Of a stretch of 64,000 bases of DNA, positions 33,761-46,250 are shown piece after piece. The notes under the pieces were generated by a model. The model ran no database searches. It was not told the origin of the DNA and was given only the letters and a program-made list of their open reading frames with translations. The stretch is from Mytilus trossulus (taxonomy: Eukaryota > Mollusca > Bivalvia > Mytilida > Mytilidae), in contig NC_086374.1 in NCBI RefSeq assembly GCF_036588685.1, forward strand, positions 89,274,059-89,338,058, given 5' to 3'. Position numbers and translations under genes: made by a program. Positions within the stretch are counted from its first letter, which is position 1. Each line of letters begins with the position of its first letter.

Positions 33761-34784
33761 CATTTTTTCTCCCACAAGCTTTTACCCACAGCAGAGTTTC
33801 TTGCATTCTTGTTTTATGCTTCGGTACAGGAAAGAATTCAACTCCTGACATATGCGGTTTATCTTTGTACCGGTCATCGCTATTCCCCAAACACAACGTT
33901 TTACCATATTGTTTGTAACTTTGTTTATGTTTTCGCGGTACAGGGACTTGTCGGGTATCACTTGACTTTGGCCGCTTACGTTGCGCATGACTTGAAACAT
34001 GCACTTCTTTAAGTTGAAAAAACATGGTAGGTAGTGCAATCTCTGATTTATTATACAGTCGCATTAAAATCCATTATATTGTCAATAATGTATGAAGAAA
34101 AACAAACAGACATAAAAGGTTCAATTCTCAATTTTAGATAAGAAGTAAAAGTGTCATAATTAGACGTACGGCAGTCAAACATCAATTCATAATCTTAATC
34201 TTAATTATAAAAATAAACAAATATGTCAACAAAATAAAACAAAATGTCATGTAGACAAAGCCCATAAGCAAAAATTAGGAACTAGAATACAAAAATTAAC
34301 AAAGCACAATAACAAAAGGACGGAATGTATAAGTTCCGAGCAGTAACTAGTAATATTACTTGTACTGTTCAGTCTATTATATTGATATCCATTTGACGTG
34401 GCTCGGTAAATATACATCCCGTCACTGTGATTTCTATTTTAATTCTCGTTTTATAAAGCTATCGTGAAACATTTGAGTATGCCTGTTTTAAAACTTTCCT
34501 AATATACTTCGTTAATTTGCATTTCGCGTAGTTTTTTTTTATACATATATGACGTGGCTCTGTACTTTTACATGCCGTCATTTTATAGTACATTTGTGTA
34601 TTGTTCTCTTTAAATTTTGCTTATATGCTGTCGGGAATTAAGCGCGAATATATACATGTTAAGGTTTCTACTTGACTTGTGTAATTATGACGTTTCTTAT
34701 ATAGCAACGGCAAGACGTTAGAATAAAGACGATCTATACACAACGCAGTTATCTACTTTCCATAACATTGATGGTACCGTAACT
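33761..34784. other. upstream flank of vanin A, duplicated
   Basis: The stretch 34300-34640 pairs with 57790-58140: 'cggaatgtataagttccgag' (34321) against 'cggaatgtataagtaccgag' (57820), and 'tatgacgtggctctgtactt' in both. This marks the right end of the duplicated unit near 34700. No gene is seen. Confidence 0.6.
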
Positions 34785-35535
34785 AGGGAAATCAATTCAT
34801 CAACAACGGCAATGTTCCATCAGTTGTTCGGTAATTTATTGATTAGGACTTGCACCACATCTCCAACTTGAATATTTTGTAAACTATATCCTGTTTGGCG
34901 ATGAAACTCTCTTAGAGTCGTTATATACTCGGATTTTCACAGGTTCGAAAAATGTTCCATTAACCTCAACTTTTTATTCAAATGTTTATGCAGTTCTTGT
35001 TTTCCACTATTCACTGCAATTTACTCAATATTCGGTTTTGGATACGGCGTTAAAGTTATTCTTCTTCCGTTCAGTAAGTGTGAAGGAGTTAACGGCTCCT
35101 CGTCCTCAATATCAGGTGATACCTAGGTCAATGATCTATCATTGATGATCGCTTCTTTTTCCGTCAGAATTGTTTGAAGTGTATCCATGGTAACGTAAGA
35201 TCTACCTTAAACAAGTTTTTGTAATTCCTATAAAACGTTCCCACCATCTACCATGCCAGGGCGCTCTTTTCGGTAGAAATATCCAATTTGTTCCATATGT
35301 TGACAACGTATCATTTAGCGATGGTGATTGGGTTAATTTCTTTAATGTTTACGAAGCGGCTAAATATGTGGAGACGTTATCCGAAATCATGGTGTGTGGT
35401 CTAGATCTAAGACAAGCAAATTTTCTAAAGGCTTGTAAAAAGGATTGTTCTGATAAGTTCGGTACAACAAACTTACTGGCTACCCCGAATTCCCGAATAC
35501 GCAAAATTCCTTTTACGTATAGCCGATTTCAGGGT
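34785..35535 (-). pseudogene. BEL/Pao pol relic: integrase core and C-terminus
   Basis: Conceptual minus-strand translation with stops gives the integrase order of BEL/Pao elements: FRKFACLRSRPHTMISDNVS (second catalytic Asp in SDN), then APWHGRWWERFIGITK, then further on EYITTLREFHRQTG and VGDVVQVLINKLP. Several stops and frame breaks are present. It continues the relic at 38041-39362 in the same orientation; the material between was inserted later. Confidence 0.75.
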
Positions 35536-35545
35536 ATCCATTTAA

Positions 35546-36940
35546 TAAAGGCAACAGTAGTATACCACTGTTCAATACTCGTAAATATATGGACAAACAA
35601 CAAAATCGAGGTAACAAACTAAAGCTGAGGGAAACGCATTAAATATAACAGGAGAACAACGACACAACATTAAAATGTAACACACAGAAACGGAGTAAGC
35701 ATTAGACAAAATCCGATGGGAATAACAAATATAACATCAAACCAAATATATGAACTCGGGGTTGAAAAGTACCGTGACACGTCTTATAGTAATGTGAATT
35801 CACACTCAAATATAACAGAAAACAAACGACACAACGGAACACAACGTTAAAATGTAAAACACACAGAAACGAACTATGATTTAACAATGGCCATTTTCCT
35901 GAATTGGTGCAGGACATTTTTGAAGAATAAAATGATTAGTCGAACCTGGTTTTGTGGCATGAAACCTCGCACTTAAATGGCAATGTTAAATATAACATTA
36001 ATATGACAGCATAATATTCCAGGACTACAATAAAAATAAAAAGGAGAACGTATTAGACAATGAAACACATGAATAATAGATAACAAAAGGCATGAGGTTT
36101 AAAATTCAATACGCTAAAAACGCGCCTCGTCCACACTAGACTTACCAGTGACGCCCAGATATCGAAAGTAAAAAAAGTACAAAGTTGTACAGTACTAAGG
36201 ATCAAAAGTTTACAAAGGTTGTGCCAAATACGGCTAGGGTTTTCTGCTTGGTACAAGAACATCCTTATTATTTAGAAAAATTTATGCTATTGCAAACAGT
36301 ATTTTTTTTTCAAATGAAAATAAAAGATATACATGATAAAACTGAAGTATTAAATAATTACAGAAAACAAAACACGGATACATAATACAATAACCAACAC
36401 AGAAAATAGAAACATCCGACTTAGTCCAGGCCTCAACGCAAAAAGTCAAAAAGATGACGTCACATTCGAAGTGGTGAAAAGGCACAAAAATTACGTCACA
36501 TTTGAATTTCTGAAACAGCACAAAAATGACGTCACATTTGAAAAATATCTCAAAAATAAGATAGAATTATTATTGATTTAAGATTATAATTGAACAAAAT
36601 ACTTATATTACCTTTAAACACAATGCTCATTGCAATACTTATTAATATAGTAGTTAACTATAATATATATATGTCCAGTTTGTTTTGAATCAAACTTCAA
36701 ACTTAAATTATCGTACAGATTACGTGGAACAAAATCGAATCTAAAAAATGAAGGCGTTGATTAATTTTCTTAACCATAAGACATGAATAAAATAGAAAAG
36801 ACGTCAAAAATTTGACAAAATCCGATGAGGATTACCAATATAACATCAAGGTAAATACATGAATTTGGGATAGATAAGTACCGTATCACGTCTTATAGTA
36901 ATGCGAATTCACACTCATCAATACAGTCACAATCGGGAAT
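35546..36940. repeat. dispersed repeats inserted in the BEL relic
   Basis: 35546-35900 ('taaaggcaacagtagtatac', 'gagggaaacgcattaaatat', 'accgtgacacgtcttatagt') has relatives at 36820-36930 and 61113-61380. 36125-36250 is an inverted copy of the family at 33595. 36440-36545 has three spaced 'gacgtcacattcgaa'-like units. No coding sequence. Confidence 0.6.
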
Positions 36941-37009
36941 TGGTCACGTTCGGTAATTAAAAGATTAGACGACGTAAAGAAAAACCACAATCTACCATGT
37001 GGTAAAAAT

Positions 37010-38040
37010 GTCCTTATCTAGTTTGGTCAAAGACACATCGTATGGATCAACTAATTCGTGATGGTGTCCATAAAGTTTACGGAGTGTCAATTTTAATCTG
37101 TCCTCCTCATAACTTTGTTAAGCTGTTTCTGTGTAAGGAGCACACTCCTGTGTATGAAGTCCGTATAGTGTGACCAAGCACGATAACAACGTATCAATTG
37201 TGATATGTAAACACCATACAAAGGGGCAGAGGGTATGGTTCTGCTGAAAAATGGGAAATTGATAATTGGGAAGTTGAAATCGTCCCGTTTATCATAGATT
37301 TTCGTGAAAAGTCGTCCATCTGTGTAAATATTGAGGAAAAGATCTAGGTTTGAAGCAGTCCTTCTATTATCAGTAGTATCCTTAATTTCAAGTTCGCTGG
37401 GATATATGAGATGTACGTATTGGGTAAAATATGGGTTATTCAATGATATAACATCATCAATAAATCGGAAGGTAAAATTAAAAAAATTAGCAAGGTGCTT
37501 CTTTTTTTTGTCTTCTAAAAGGGTCTTAACGAATTTTGCATCACACGAATATAAAATCAAATTGGCCAGCAGGGGTGCACAATTATTACCCATTGGAATA
37601 CCGACTGTCTGTTGAAATATAAATCCTCACAACTCAACAAATATATTGTCGATCAAAAAGTCCATCATTTTGATAATATCATCTTTAGTATATTTTCTAA
37701 AAGATTCACAAAATATGAATTATTGTAACCCAAAACAAGAAATTTGTGTCTACGATTCCCATTTTTTTATAGAAAAAGCTCTGTTTTATGAGATGGTGAA
37801 GTCGATCTTTCAAGTGAGCATGGGGAATAATAGTGTATAGCGTAGAAAAATCAAAAGTCTTTATGTTGCTTCAAAATAGCAAAGATTTGATCGAAAATTT
37901 AGCAGTAGATCTTTCGAATTTTTGAGAATTTTTGACAGCAAGTTTGTCGTATCTGAGTCACCATGGTCACTTTTGATCAAACTCCTATCTGTTTCATGAA
38001 CTTGTGTATATCCAGAACAACTAATTTCATAAAAGGATGA
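37010..38040 (-). pseudogene. reverse transcriptase relic of a Penelope-like element
   Basis: The open part (37093-37593, 166 codons) holds GNNCAPLLANLILYSCDAKF, the catalytic box FRFIDDVISLNN (F-I-D-D, residues about 43-48), DKRDDFNFPIINFPFF and APLYGVYISQLIRCYRAWSH. These are the palm and thumb motifs of one RT family, also met at 552-842, 39390-39990 and 58985-60990. The part 37600-38040 continues toward the fingers but with stops. No complete protein and no endonuclease is visible. It interrupts the BEL relic: BEL sequence ends at 38041 on one side and resumes at 35535 on the other. Confidence 0.75.
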
Positions 38041-38765
38041 CTTCTAGGTTACATATAAGGAAATTTCGCATTTTCACATACAGGTGCGTTATGAATTCTC
38101 CCTCCACAGCAAATTGAGTCTTTGTTATCCAGGTACAATCTAAGTTGTCTTACTACAACAGTAGGTTTAGTATCCTTTAATTTCAAGTTTAACATTTCGT
38201 CCTTAAATGAAGTTCTTTGGCAATTTAGTATCCAGCACTCTGTTGCATCCGGCAATTCCTCTCTTGAAACTTATTTTGTCTTATTTCTTTGTAATATTGG
38301 CGAACGGCAATTTCGTATAAATCGTATAATATAAGCTGTTATTCGTAGTAATTTTGATTATGAACTCTACCTAGTAATTTGCACAATTTGGTGTTTTCCT
38401 TGTTGATAATCTATTTCATTGTCCGCTCTACTTGAATCTTCAATATATGTGCTGGTTAGTAATACTGTTGTGTTATTTGACTTCCACGACGGCCATTTTG
38501 TTTTATCAGTGATCCATTCGGGTTCGTTGAACCACAGTGTGTGCTTTTCAAACTGTTGCCTGTTGCACGCTGAGTCCTCTAGTAAGAAGGTCATCTGGAT
38601 AATCTTTCGTTGGGCAATATCTCCATTTGTGAATTGGTCAAAAATTGCGTATTTCTGTTACTCTATTTTGTATGAACCTTTTCAATTGCTTTGTAGTTGA
38701 TAACCACTGAAAAACTATCTGACTGTCTGACCAAAACGTTATGTCTTCTATGTGTAAAACTGATT
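38041..38765 (-). pseudogene. BEL/Pao pol relic: RNase H end and integrase N-terminus
   Basis: Minus-strand words, in order: FWSDSQIVFQWL, NRVTEIRNF, then (frame-broken) KWRYCPTKDYPDDLLTRG, then LWFNEPEWITDKTKWPSW, then RQLRLYLDNKDSICCGGRIH and NAPVCENAKFPYM. This is the standard order from RNase H into the integrase zinc domain in BEL/Pao elements. Several stops. Confidence 0.8.
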
Positions 38766-39127
38766 CCGTTATAGAATAACCGTTTTACAAATGATATCGG
38801 ATATGTTCCTAACGTCGTAACTACAATCCCCTTCCCTTTCATGAATTTGACCTACCAAATTAGACTATTTACCGGATTTGTAATCACATAAGCAACACGA
38901 CGGGTGCCGCATGTGGAGCAGGATCTGCTAACCCTTCCGGAGCACCTGAGATCACCCCTAGTTTTTGGTGGGGTTCGTGTTGTTTGTTCTTTAGTTTTCT
39001 GTGTTGTGTCATGTGTACTATTGTTTTTCTGTTTGTCTTTTTCGTTTTTGGCCATGGCGTTGTCAGTTTGTTTTAGATTTACGAGTTTGACTGTCCCTTT
39101 GGTATCTTTCGTCCCTCTTTTTTTAAC
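38766..39127 (+). mobile_element. 3' tail of RT element inserted into BEL relic
   Basis: 'gatatcggatatgttcctaa' through 'ttggtatctttcgtccctct' equals the tail at 780-1125 and lies exactly between two halves of the BEL RNase H (38765 and 39128). 5'-truncated, as usual for target-primed insertion. Confidence 0.75.
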
Positions 39128-39362
39128 GTGATCAGCTTGTCCGATAAATGCAGCCATTAATTCCAGCTGTAGTAGTGTCAGTTGTTAAAGCGGTGCTACT
39201 CTATTCTTTGATGACTCATGATGGTTACATATGTAAACTGTTGCTCCGTATGCAGTTTTACTAGCGTCTACAAAAACGTGAATTTTGGGAAATACTTTAT
39301 TTTCAATTCTGTTCAAGTCGTTTTCTCCAAATCTTTGATCTTCTTGTTTTTGACAAGACTTA
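39128..39362 (-). pseudogene. BEL/Pao pol relic: RNase H start
   Basis: The minus strand gives KIHVFVDASKTAYGATVYIC, SSKNRVAPL, then (after a stop) LELMAAFIGQADHV: the DAS...AYGA and LELMAA motifs of BEL/Pao RNase H. It continues at 38765 after the inserted tail. Confidence 0.8.
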
Positions 39363-39389
39363 AGTGTCTGGATGAAATCAGAATCAATT

Positions 39390-39990
39390 CAAAATAAAAG
39401 AAGAGGCACACAGCTCGATCCTAAGGAAATGCCGACAATTGTTTTGAAAAAGCCTTTAAATTCAAGGAATATGTAGCTAAATTATAAGAAACTCAAGCAT
39501 ACTGATCACTTGTTCCTCTTTGTAGTATGTTCTACCTTTTTGATCACTATTAACAAAATACCTTGAGGTATATCAAAATAATAAATCTACAGCATTTTCT
39601 AAGATTTTAGATTTGTGGATTACTTAAATAAGAAATTTATTTTCACATGGGGAATGCTGGTACATATGTACAGGTTTGAAAATTCAAAATTTGTGAACAA
39701 AGAAATTTAAGAAAAAGATCGAGATTTAAAATTATCCAGAAGTTCTTTACAGTTGTTAAAAATCAACGTGTGGTTTATACCAATACGTATGTTAACATTT
39801 TCAAAATATTTCTGAAGACCCGGTTTCACTGCGAACAGAATGTTTTGTCAATCTAATGGACAATTCGTTAGTCGAACATGCAGATGATCCGGCAATCAAC
39901 CATAACTTTCTACCTGTTTCTAAGTCTTTTACAAATAACATTGATATTTCGAGACAATGTATGGTTATTCTATATATATACATAATAGGC
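39390..39990 (-). pseudogene. RT relic, copy without the 773-base insertion
   Basis: Non-open but recognisable by alignment with 59600-59930 plus 60705-60900: 'gaggcacacagctcgatcct', 'gaaatgccgacaattgtttt', then 'gaacaaagaaatttaagaaa'. It gives the uninterrupted sequence at the insertion point of the 773-base element. Confidence 0.6.
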
Positions 39991-40489
39991 AAACGAATAG
40001 TATGAATTGGTAGCCACGAGGTTTCATTGTTAAGATGAATGAGTTTAAGGTACGGATTTGTACTTTGAGGTTCGAGTCTCTGAATTCTCTTTGTTGTCCC
40101 TGTTCTCTACTTTTCCAGTTTTTGTTCTTGTTTTGTATATTATTGTGGATAATTTGTGTAATTAAAGCGAGTTCGGGCATTTATTTTTGGATCATTGTTG
40201 GCTATTCCACATGTTTGAAACAAAAAAGATTACATTCTCATGATTTGTACATTTTTGTTTTTATAAATTAATATAATATGATTTCATCTGTTTTACTACA
40301 TAACTTTACAACTGTTAATTCTTAAATTCCTATGCTAGAAAATCGTGATGTGCCTATAATTAGGCTATCTTTTTTAGAAATTTTGGAAAGAAACTTATTA
40401 CATGCACTACATAAATGTTTTTCGTCGGATTGTATTCAGTTTGACAAAATCTCCATTTCCATTCTCAATTTAAATCACTGTGCTAGATT
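39991..40489. other. no gene recognised
   Basis: AT-rich spacer between the RT relic and the third duplicated unit. Open frames here have no domain. Confidence 0.4.
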
Positions 40490-42430
40490 ATACCGACTTA
40501 AAAATCTAAAAAATACAATATTGTAAAAAAATGTTTATTTTGGTAATGTTTTAATTAATAAATATCTTTACTAAAAATACCGACTTTTTTTAACAATATT
40601 TTTGTTAAGAACAGGTGAATAACGGGTAAATATCAAGACGTCAGTCCGTAAGAGGACCCTTAATGTTGTTTTGGTCTAATCAACAAATGTTGGGGAAACG
40701 TTTTTTGTTGATTCAATAACACTACGCAACATTGTATCAAATTTCGTAATTTGACAATTTAGTGACGGTTAAGGAAATTTTGTTTTGTCCATGTGCTTAT
40801 AAGATTGTTTTTGGAAAATGAAATAATCAAAGTAAGATTTTTTTATTTGAAGCGGATAGAAAGATGGATGATGAACCAATACATTGATGTAAGAAATAAC
40901 TTATTTCATATCGAAATAAACTCTTAATAAGACACGTTATCATACTTTGAAAATACTTAGGAAATTCAATATTGAAATATACTTAGATATGTGATACAGT
41001 TATATAAATACTTTGAAATCCATAGCGCAAATACAACTTTAAATATATTTATAAACTTTCTAATTGCTTCACAATTAAAAATATCGGATGTTTCAACTTC
41101 TATTTAAATGATTAACAAAGTTTTTTCGCCCATTTTAAGAGAATCGTTAAAGATCCCAGTTATTTCAAACTCTTGATAAAACTACGTACTTGTTTAATTT
41201 AAGTATCTGGTTCACTTTATTAAGGACTACAACTGAATATCTTAAAGTTTCTTGCTAATGATATACAATAATAAGTTACCACCAATTCAAATTATTTTAC
41301 TTTTTGTGTTAAAGGATAAATTCAAAAACAGCACAATGAGTTCCAGTTGTCCACCTGATAGTTTATTTCAAATAGCTTTTCATTGGTATAACTGAGACCA
41401 AAGTAGAAAGTGTGACAAAAAACATTCTTGAGTCGTAAAGGACACATTCCGGTGTTAGTTTTTGTAAATTGATATATAGAACAATATTGAAAAATTTATG
41501 CCGTAATGCAGCGTTTTTTTTTTTAGAAATTACAAAAGATGACACATAACTCTATGCGAATCTGCGAAAATGGAAAATCCCTTATCAAATGGCGAAATCA
41601 AAAGCTAAAACACATTTAACGAATGAGTAACAACAGTAACATTCCTGACTTGGTACATACATTGTCATGTAGAAAGTGCTGGTTTGAAGCTGGTTTTATA
41701 TCTACCCAAACCTCTCACTTGTATGACAGTGGCATAAAATTCCATCACAATGACAACAATGTGCGAAAAAAAGCCAGATATATTAAGAAAATGTTTTCAA
41801 ACAGGGGAACAACAGTCCACTTTGTGTTATTCTCTTTTGTTAAATGGATCAAAGAACCAAAAAGATGGGCATACATCAAAATTAAAAACCTCATTCATTG
41901 TTTTTTTATTATACGATTGTTCACCTTAACGTTGTAGAAAATGGCAGCTGTACATATTTATATGTTCTTTGAGAGCGTTTTAATATGAAAAGACCATCAT
42001 TTAAAGGTTTGTTCATTATAGCAATCAAGGTTCAAAAGGAGCATTTAACCACTCACCTGAATTACCTTTGACTTTAATGACAATTAAAAGCATTTGTCAT
42101 ATGACAAAAAATATAATTAAAGTAAAACAGCGGTCAGCGAACAAATGGGATAAAGAATAACATTTATTGACAATTCGTTAATTCATCAGTTGGTTATATA
42201 AGTGTGTTCAATTAAATTGATGTAGCTGCAATAGATGAACAGGTACCTTTACCCTTGACCTATTAATATACTACGCAAACATCTGAACTTTATCTTCTAA
42301 TAAAAACATTATAAAGTTTAGAAATATAAGAAGAGGGCAAACAATTATTTGTTTTTCATTCTTTTACTGGTTATAGTTGTATATATATCATAGGAGAAAA
42401 TACATTTAGATTACCTTTCCCCCTCTAAAA
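40490..42430. repeat. third, partial copy of the duplicated unit
   Basis: Aligns with 5200-7448 and then directly with 21498-21560, without the 14-kb transposon: 'cattataaagtttagaaata' (42287) runs into 'gaagagggcaaacaattatt'. This is the best evidence for the pre-insertion state of unit A. No gene. Confidence 0.8.
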
Positions 42431-42690
42431 ACATAAAAAGAAAAACGAAAAAGAAAACGAACAAAAAAACCCAACACGAACAAAAACCACTAAAACAAAA
42501 GGGATGCGTGTTTGTAGTGACACGCTTTTTATGAATTTTCTTATCTAGATTTCCATACGAGTGTATTTTTCTTCATAAAAATGTAGCAATATCAACAACT
42601 GTTATAAGAAAGAGATTTAAATAAAACAGTTTCCACCTTTTTTAATCTTTTTCGTCTATCACTGGTAAAATTTATTAATTCAGGGATTTC
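42431..42690 (-). pseudogene. remnant of the 3' end of a third vanin-like gene
   Basis: 'gggatgcgtgtttgtagtga', 'cacgctttttatgaattttc' and the minus-strand equivalent of the last vanin codons (42580-42645, around GGAAACTGTTTTATTTAAAT) match the ends of copies A (25330-25450) and B (50500-50645). The similarity stops near 42660, so only the last 20 or so codons and the 3' flank survive, with stops. All of the catalytic domain is missing. Confidence 0.7.
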
Positions 42691-42879
42691 GTTACCATGA
42701 ATGAATTAAAATCTTCCACTAAAATACAAAGATATGATAAGAAATATGGCTTAACCTGTAAAACAACTTCTTAAAAACGGTATTCCAGATCCTAAATTGT
42801 CCGATAACATTGTACTTAAAGCGAGGAAATCATTATGTGACCACTGTAAACTCATATTACCTTTTAACAAAATTAAAGT

Positions 42880-43067
42880 TCGTTTGTTTTCCCGTTTGAA
42901 TGATTTTGCACTAGTCATTCTTTGGGCCCTTTATGGCTTGTTTTTCGGTGTGAGCCAATGCTCCGTGTTGAAGGCCGCATTGTGACCTATAATGGTTAAC
43001 TTTCACATATTGTGTTGTATTGAGCTGTCTAATTGGCACCCATACAACATTTTTCTTATATCTATGA
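42880..43067 (+). repeat. truncated dispersed repeat
   Basis: 'tgtgagccaatgctccgtgt' and 'gaaggccgcattgtgaccta' place it in the family of 27660-28010 (same orientation as that copy). Confidence 0.6.
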
Positions 43068-43089
43068 AAATTAAAACATGATCTCATAT

Positions 43090-43835
43090 ATTACACCTTT
43101 GAAAATTTATTTCAAGATGAATATTATCACAATTGCTGAATATTAGCTCATCGTTCTAAGGAAAAAACATAACAGCAACTTTTTTGGACAATTGTACTGG
43201 TCAATACCATATCTTTACAAAAAAAAATTAAGAAGATGTAGTATGATTTTCAATGAGATAACAGTCCATCAAAGACCAAATGATGTAGCAGTAAACAACT
43301 CTATGTCACCCTACATCATTCATAAATGGGTTAAACATATACCGCACAACAAGCTATAAAAAGCTTGAAAACGAGAAAAATTGGCGTGCATTACGTTCGT
43401 AAGTTGGTTATATAAACAATTTTAGGTTTTGGTGCGGTTGGGAAATACATGATCAATATTGTTTGACATACAAGTATTTACTACTTATTAACACGCTTTT
43501 CGACATTATGCATGAATAATTCTATCATGTTTGATGTACGTAGGTAATTTGTTGGTTTTGGGTTTCGATTTTAAATCAAAACCAGCTATATTTCAATAGT
43601 AAAAGCGCGTCGTATGCAATTTTCGGTATATGTGACATTTCGTCAAACGTAGCTCGAAAAGCAGCATTAGTTTTACATGTTTTCAGTGACATTTACACTT
43701 GATATCCCTGCCGCCAAATGTAGAGAACCAATGTTACTGTCAATAAAAATGTATTTTGCACAACCATTTTGCTAAATAAAGTTTGCACTAACCGAAAAGA
43801 ATCAGTAACAGGTATATTTGTATGTGGTCTTTAAA
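43090..43835. repeat. outer block of unit B (pairs with 1130-2100)
   Basis: 'cacaattgctgaatattagc' and 'catatctttacaaaaaaaaa' align with 1157-1240; later parts align with 1680-1960 in a decayed way. No gene. Confidence 0.55.
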
Positions 43836-44608
43836 AGTTATCCCACAATGACGCGGTGTGTCAGTGTAAGATCATCCCGATGACCGGAGGCCAGAGGTTG
43901 ATCTAACACTGACACACCAAGTCCGAGTTGGATAACTATTTTACATCCCAGCTGTTTTAGATTAGACGAAAAACCATTTACAATTCATTTAGAACGCCAC
44001 ACAACCATTATAATATACTTTATATATTACTATATGATGTATATTATTTATGACCCCCAAACACGATGAGTAGATATCAAACAATCTCAACTGGCCCCAC
44101 TTGCCAATCGGCCCACACTATATCGCCACTTTATAAAAAAAATCGCCCAACTCGTGTTAACCGACTCGCCCCACTTTTGAAAAAGTGTAAAATCAAATTG
44201 AACAATCAGTCTGAAAACTCACTTATTAACTAAAAGTTTTAATCCCCACTAACCAAAGGTCTGACAACTCGTCCCATTCATAAAAAAGATCTTGCTTCCT
44301 TTAAGTATGTCAAATTACTGTTAATTCGTATCCAGCCGTCCTGATGTAGTGGTACGTGTCGTAGTTTGTTATGTTAACGGTCTTGAGTTTAAATCCCAGC
44401 ATATACACTTGATTTTTTTACGAAAATTTTGATAGATATTCTTTTCCGTAAAATGAATTATAAGTTTTACAGTGGATTTCACAATCCCGCCAAACTGTTA
44501 CAGAACAAAGGAAAGCATACAAAACAAAGAAACTAAAATTGAGGTGATCTGGTAGGAATGATCCGGCTCAGATCACCCCTGTTAGAACGAAGGAGCTGGG
44601 ATGTAACT
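43836..44608 (+). mobile_element. 773-base composite element: hairpins plus tRNA-like core (copy 1)
   Basis: Begins AGTTATCCCA, ends TGGGATGTAACT. A long hairpin (43836-43940, stems around 'tgtgtcagtgtaagatca') forms one end. 'acatcccagctgttttag' then opens an inner inverted repeat closed by 'ggagctgggatgt'. In the middle lies a tRNA-like segment (44331-44412). Copy 2, inverted, is at 59932-60704 and has the same length. It separates blocks that are continuous at 2100-2390 in unit A. Confidence 0.8.
44331..44412 (+). repeat. tRNA-like segment (degenerate)
   Basis: 'gatgtagtggtacgtgtcg' resembles a pol III A box and 'ttgagtttaaatcccagc' a B box. It is the diverged counterpart of 60129-60210. 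Not a functional tRNA. Confidence 0.55.
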
Positions 44609-45439
44609 TTTCAGATTAAATAACAGGCAATGATATCGGTAAATGAATATTTATAACAAAGCCAGAAGTTTCAACTCGTTTTAGATTTTTTTTTACACTG
44701 AAACTCTTATATAAATGTGCTGTTGTTGATTAATACAACGTCCATATTAATACCAGTAGACTAACGAAAATAAATCATTAGTCGACGGGACACAACTTTG
44801 AACATTGATGCGAAATGATGAATTGGTTTGCCTTATTAAGAGTTTTAAACTTTTATGGAATAGCTTATAAACGACCATAAAACACCAACTTCGTTATGAC
44901 TATTTGAATCTTAAATCAACTCAATTTTAATTAATAAGATCACTACGAATAATATCAATCTTATGTTTATATATCATGTATACTGCTTGTTTCTTTTATT
45001 GTTTATATATAGATTCTTACATTGATACCAGTGGATTATCGGATTTATCCAATCGAGATAGTTAAATTATCAATTTTAAAGTTCGAGCCGCCTCGGCGAG
45101 TACTTTAAAATTTATAATTTAACTATCGAGATTGGATAAATCCGATAATCCACGAGTAACTATGTAAGAATCTGTTTCTCTAATGATTAAAAAGACATTT
45201 TCTTTTTTTGTTTACCGAAAATCCCCTTTCGAGTGCCTTTCTCATTGCACGAAGTTGTCAATTTCATTAACACCTGTTATCATATTTTGGTTCATCCAGT
45301 CAGCAAAAAAGGTCATGACCCTTAAAATCATCCAATGATCTTCTGAGATCACCAGCAACCACACGTTGATTAAATTTTTGTATACAATGGGTTCGAAAAG
45401 GGATAAATTTCCATAGAATTAGAGAATTGTATGTACTAT
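44609..45439. other. duplicated non-coding sequence
   Basis: 44620-44880 pairs with 2370-2760. The rest holds the foldback at 45011-45173. No gene is recognised. Confidence 0.5.
45011..45173. repeat. foldback, 163 bases
   Basis: 'agattcttac' and 'tggattatcggatttatcca' pair with 'tggataaatccgataatcca' and 'gtaagaatct'. The centre reads 'gagccgcctcggcgagtact'. A strong cruciform-type sequence. Confidence 0.88.
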
Positions 45440-46250
45440 ATCATTGTGTACGTACTTTATGAGGGCCCAAGTAAGATTAGTGAAAACTGATAAGTTAATA
45501 TTCTCTTTAAATAAAGATCATTTTCATTATTAGCATTGTTAACAATATAACATTGTTGTTCCAATAACATTTTATCAGGTGTCGTATTTTGATAATTTGG
45601 TGATGGTTGAGGAGAATCGAATGTCATTGAAGTTAGAAAACTGGCGGGAAGAAAGATTGATCGACGCACCCAGTGGCTGATGTGATAGATAGTTTATCTG
45701 ATGTTTAAAACAAACTCTAAATAAAACATGCTATTATACCTTGTAAAATACTTAGGAAATAAGGCACATTATCATATTTTGTAGAGTACCTAAGACGTTT
45801 TACATTGAAATGTACTTCAGGAACACTTGTAATATAGTTCTAGGAATACTTTAAATTACTAAAACGAAAACAAACTTTAAAGTTATTCATGAGTTTTCTA
45901 ATTGCTTCCCATATGTACCGGTATTATTCAAACATCGGATGTTTCAACTTCTTCCCAAGTGGTTAATTAGTTTGTGTCCATTGTAAGATGATCGTAGGAG
46001 AGTCCAGATATTTAAACATACTGGGAACACTAAACACTTGTTTGTAGATAAAAAAACCACTTTATTATGAACTTAAACAAAATATTATAAAGTTTCTTGC
46101 TGATGATATAAAACAATTTAGTATATCGACAGTGATTAGTGATTTTACTTTTGAGTTCTAGACGCCCTCCTGATAGTTGATTTCAAATAGCTTCTATAGC
46201 CTGCTACTATACTAAGACGACAATACTAAAACCACCTTTTATTATAAAAA
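45440..46250. repeat. duplicated block of unit B (pairs with 3306-3350 and 5290-6200)
   Basis: 'gatagatagtttatctgatg', 'aaatgtacttcaggaacact' and 'aagtttcttgctgatgatat' align with 5490-6060. One diverged unit stands where unit A has the 214-base tandem pair. Confidence 0.65.

Noticed and set aside
33657-34064. 135-codon minus-strand open frame upstream of vanin A
   Set aside because: It overlaps a dispersed repeat (33595-33760) and drifts in the paralogous region; no domain or splice support.
36440-36545. Three spaced 'gacgtcacatt' units as a CRE-type regulatory array
   Set aside because: The units resemble a cAMP-response core, but they lie in repeat debris without a nearby promoter; I could not support function.
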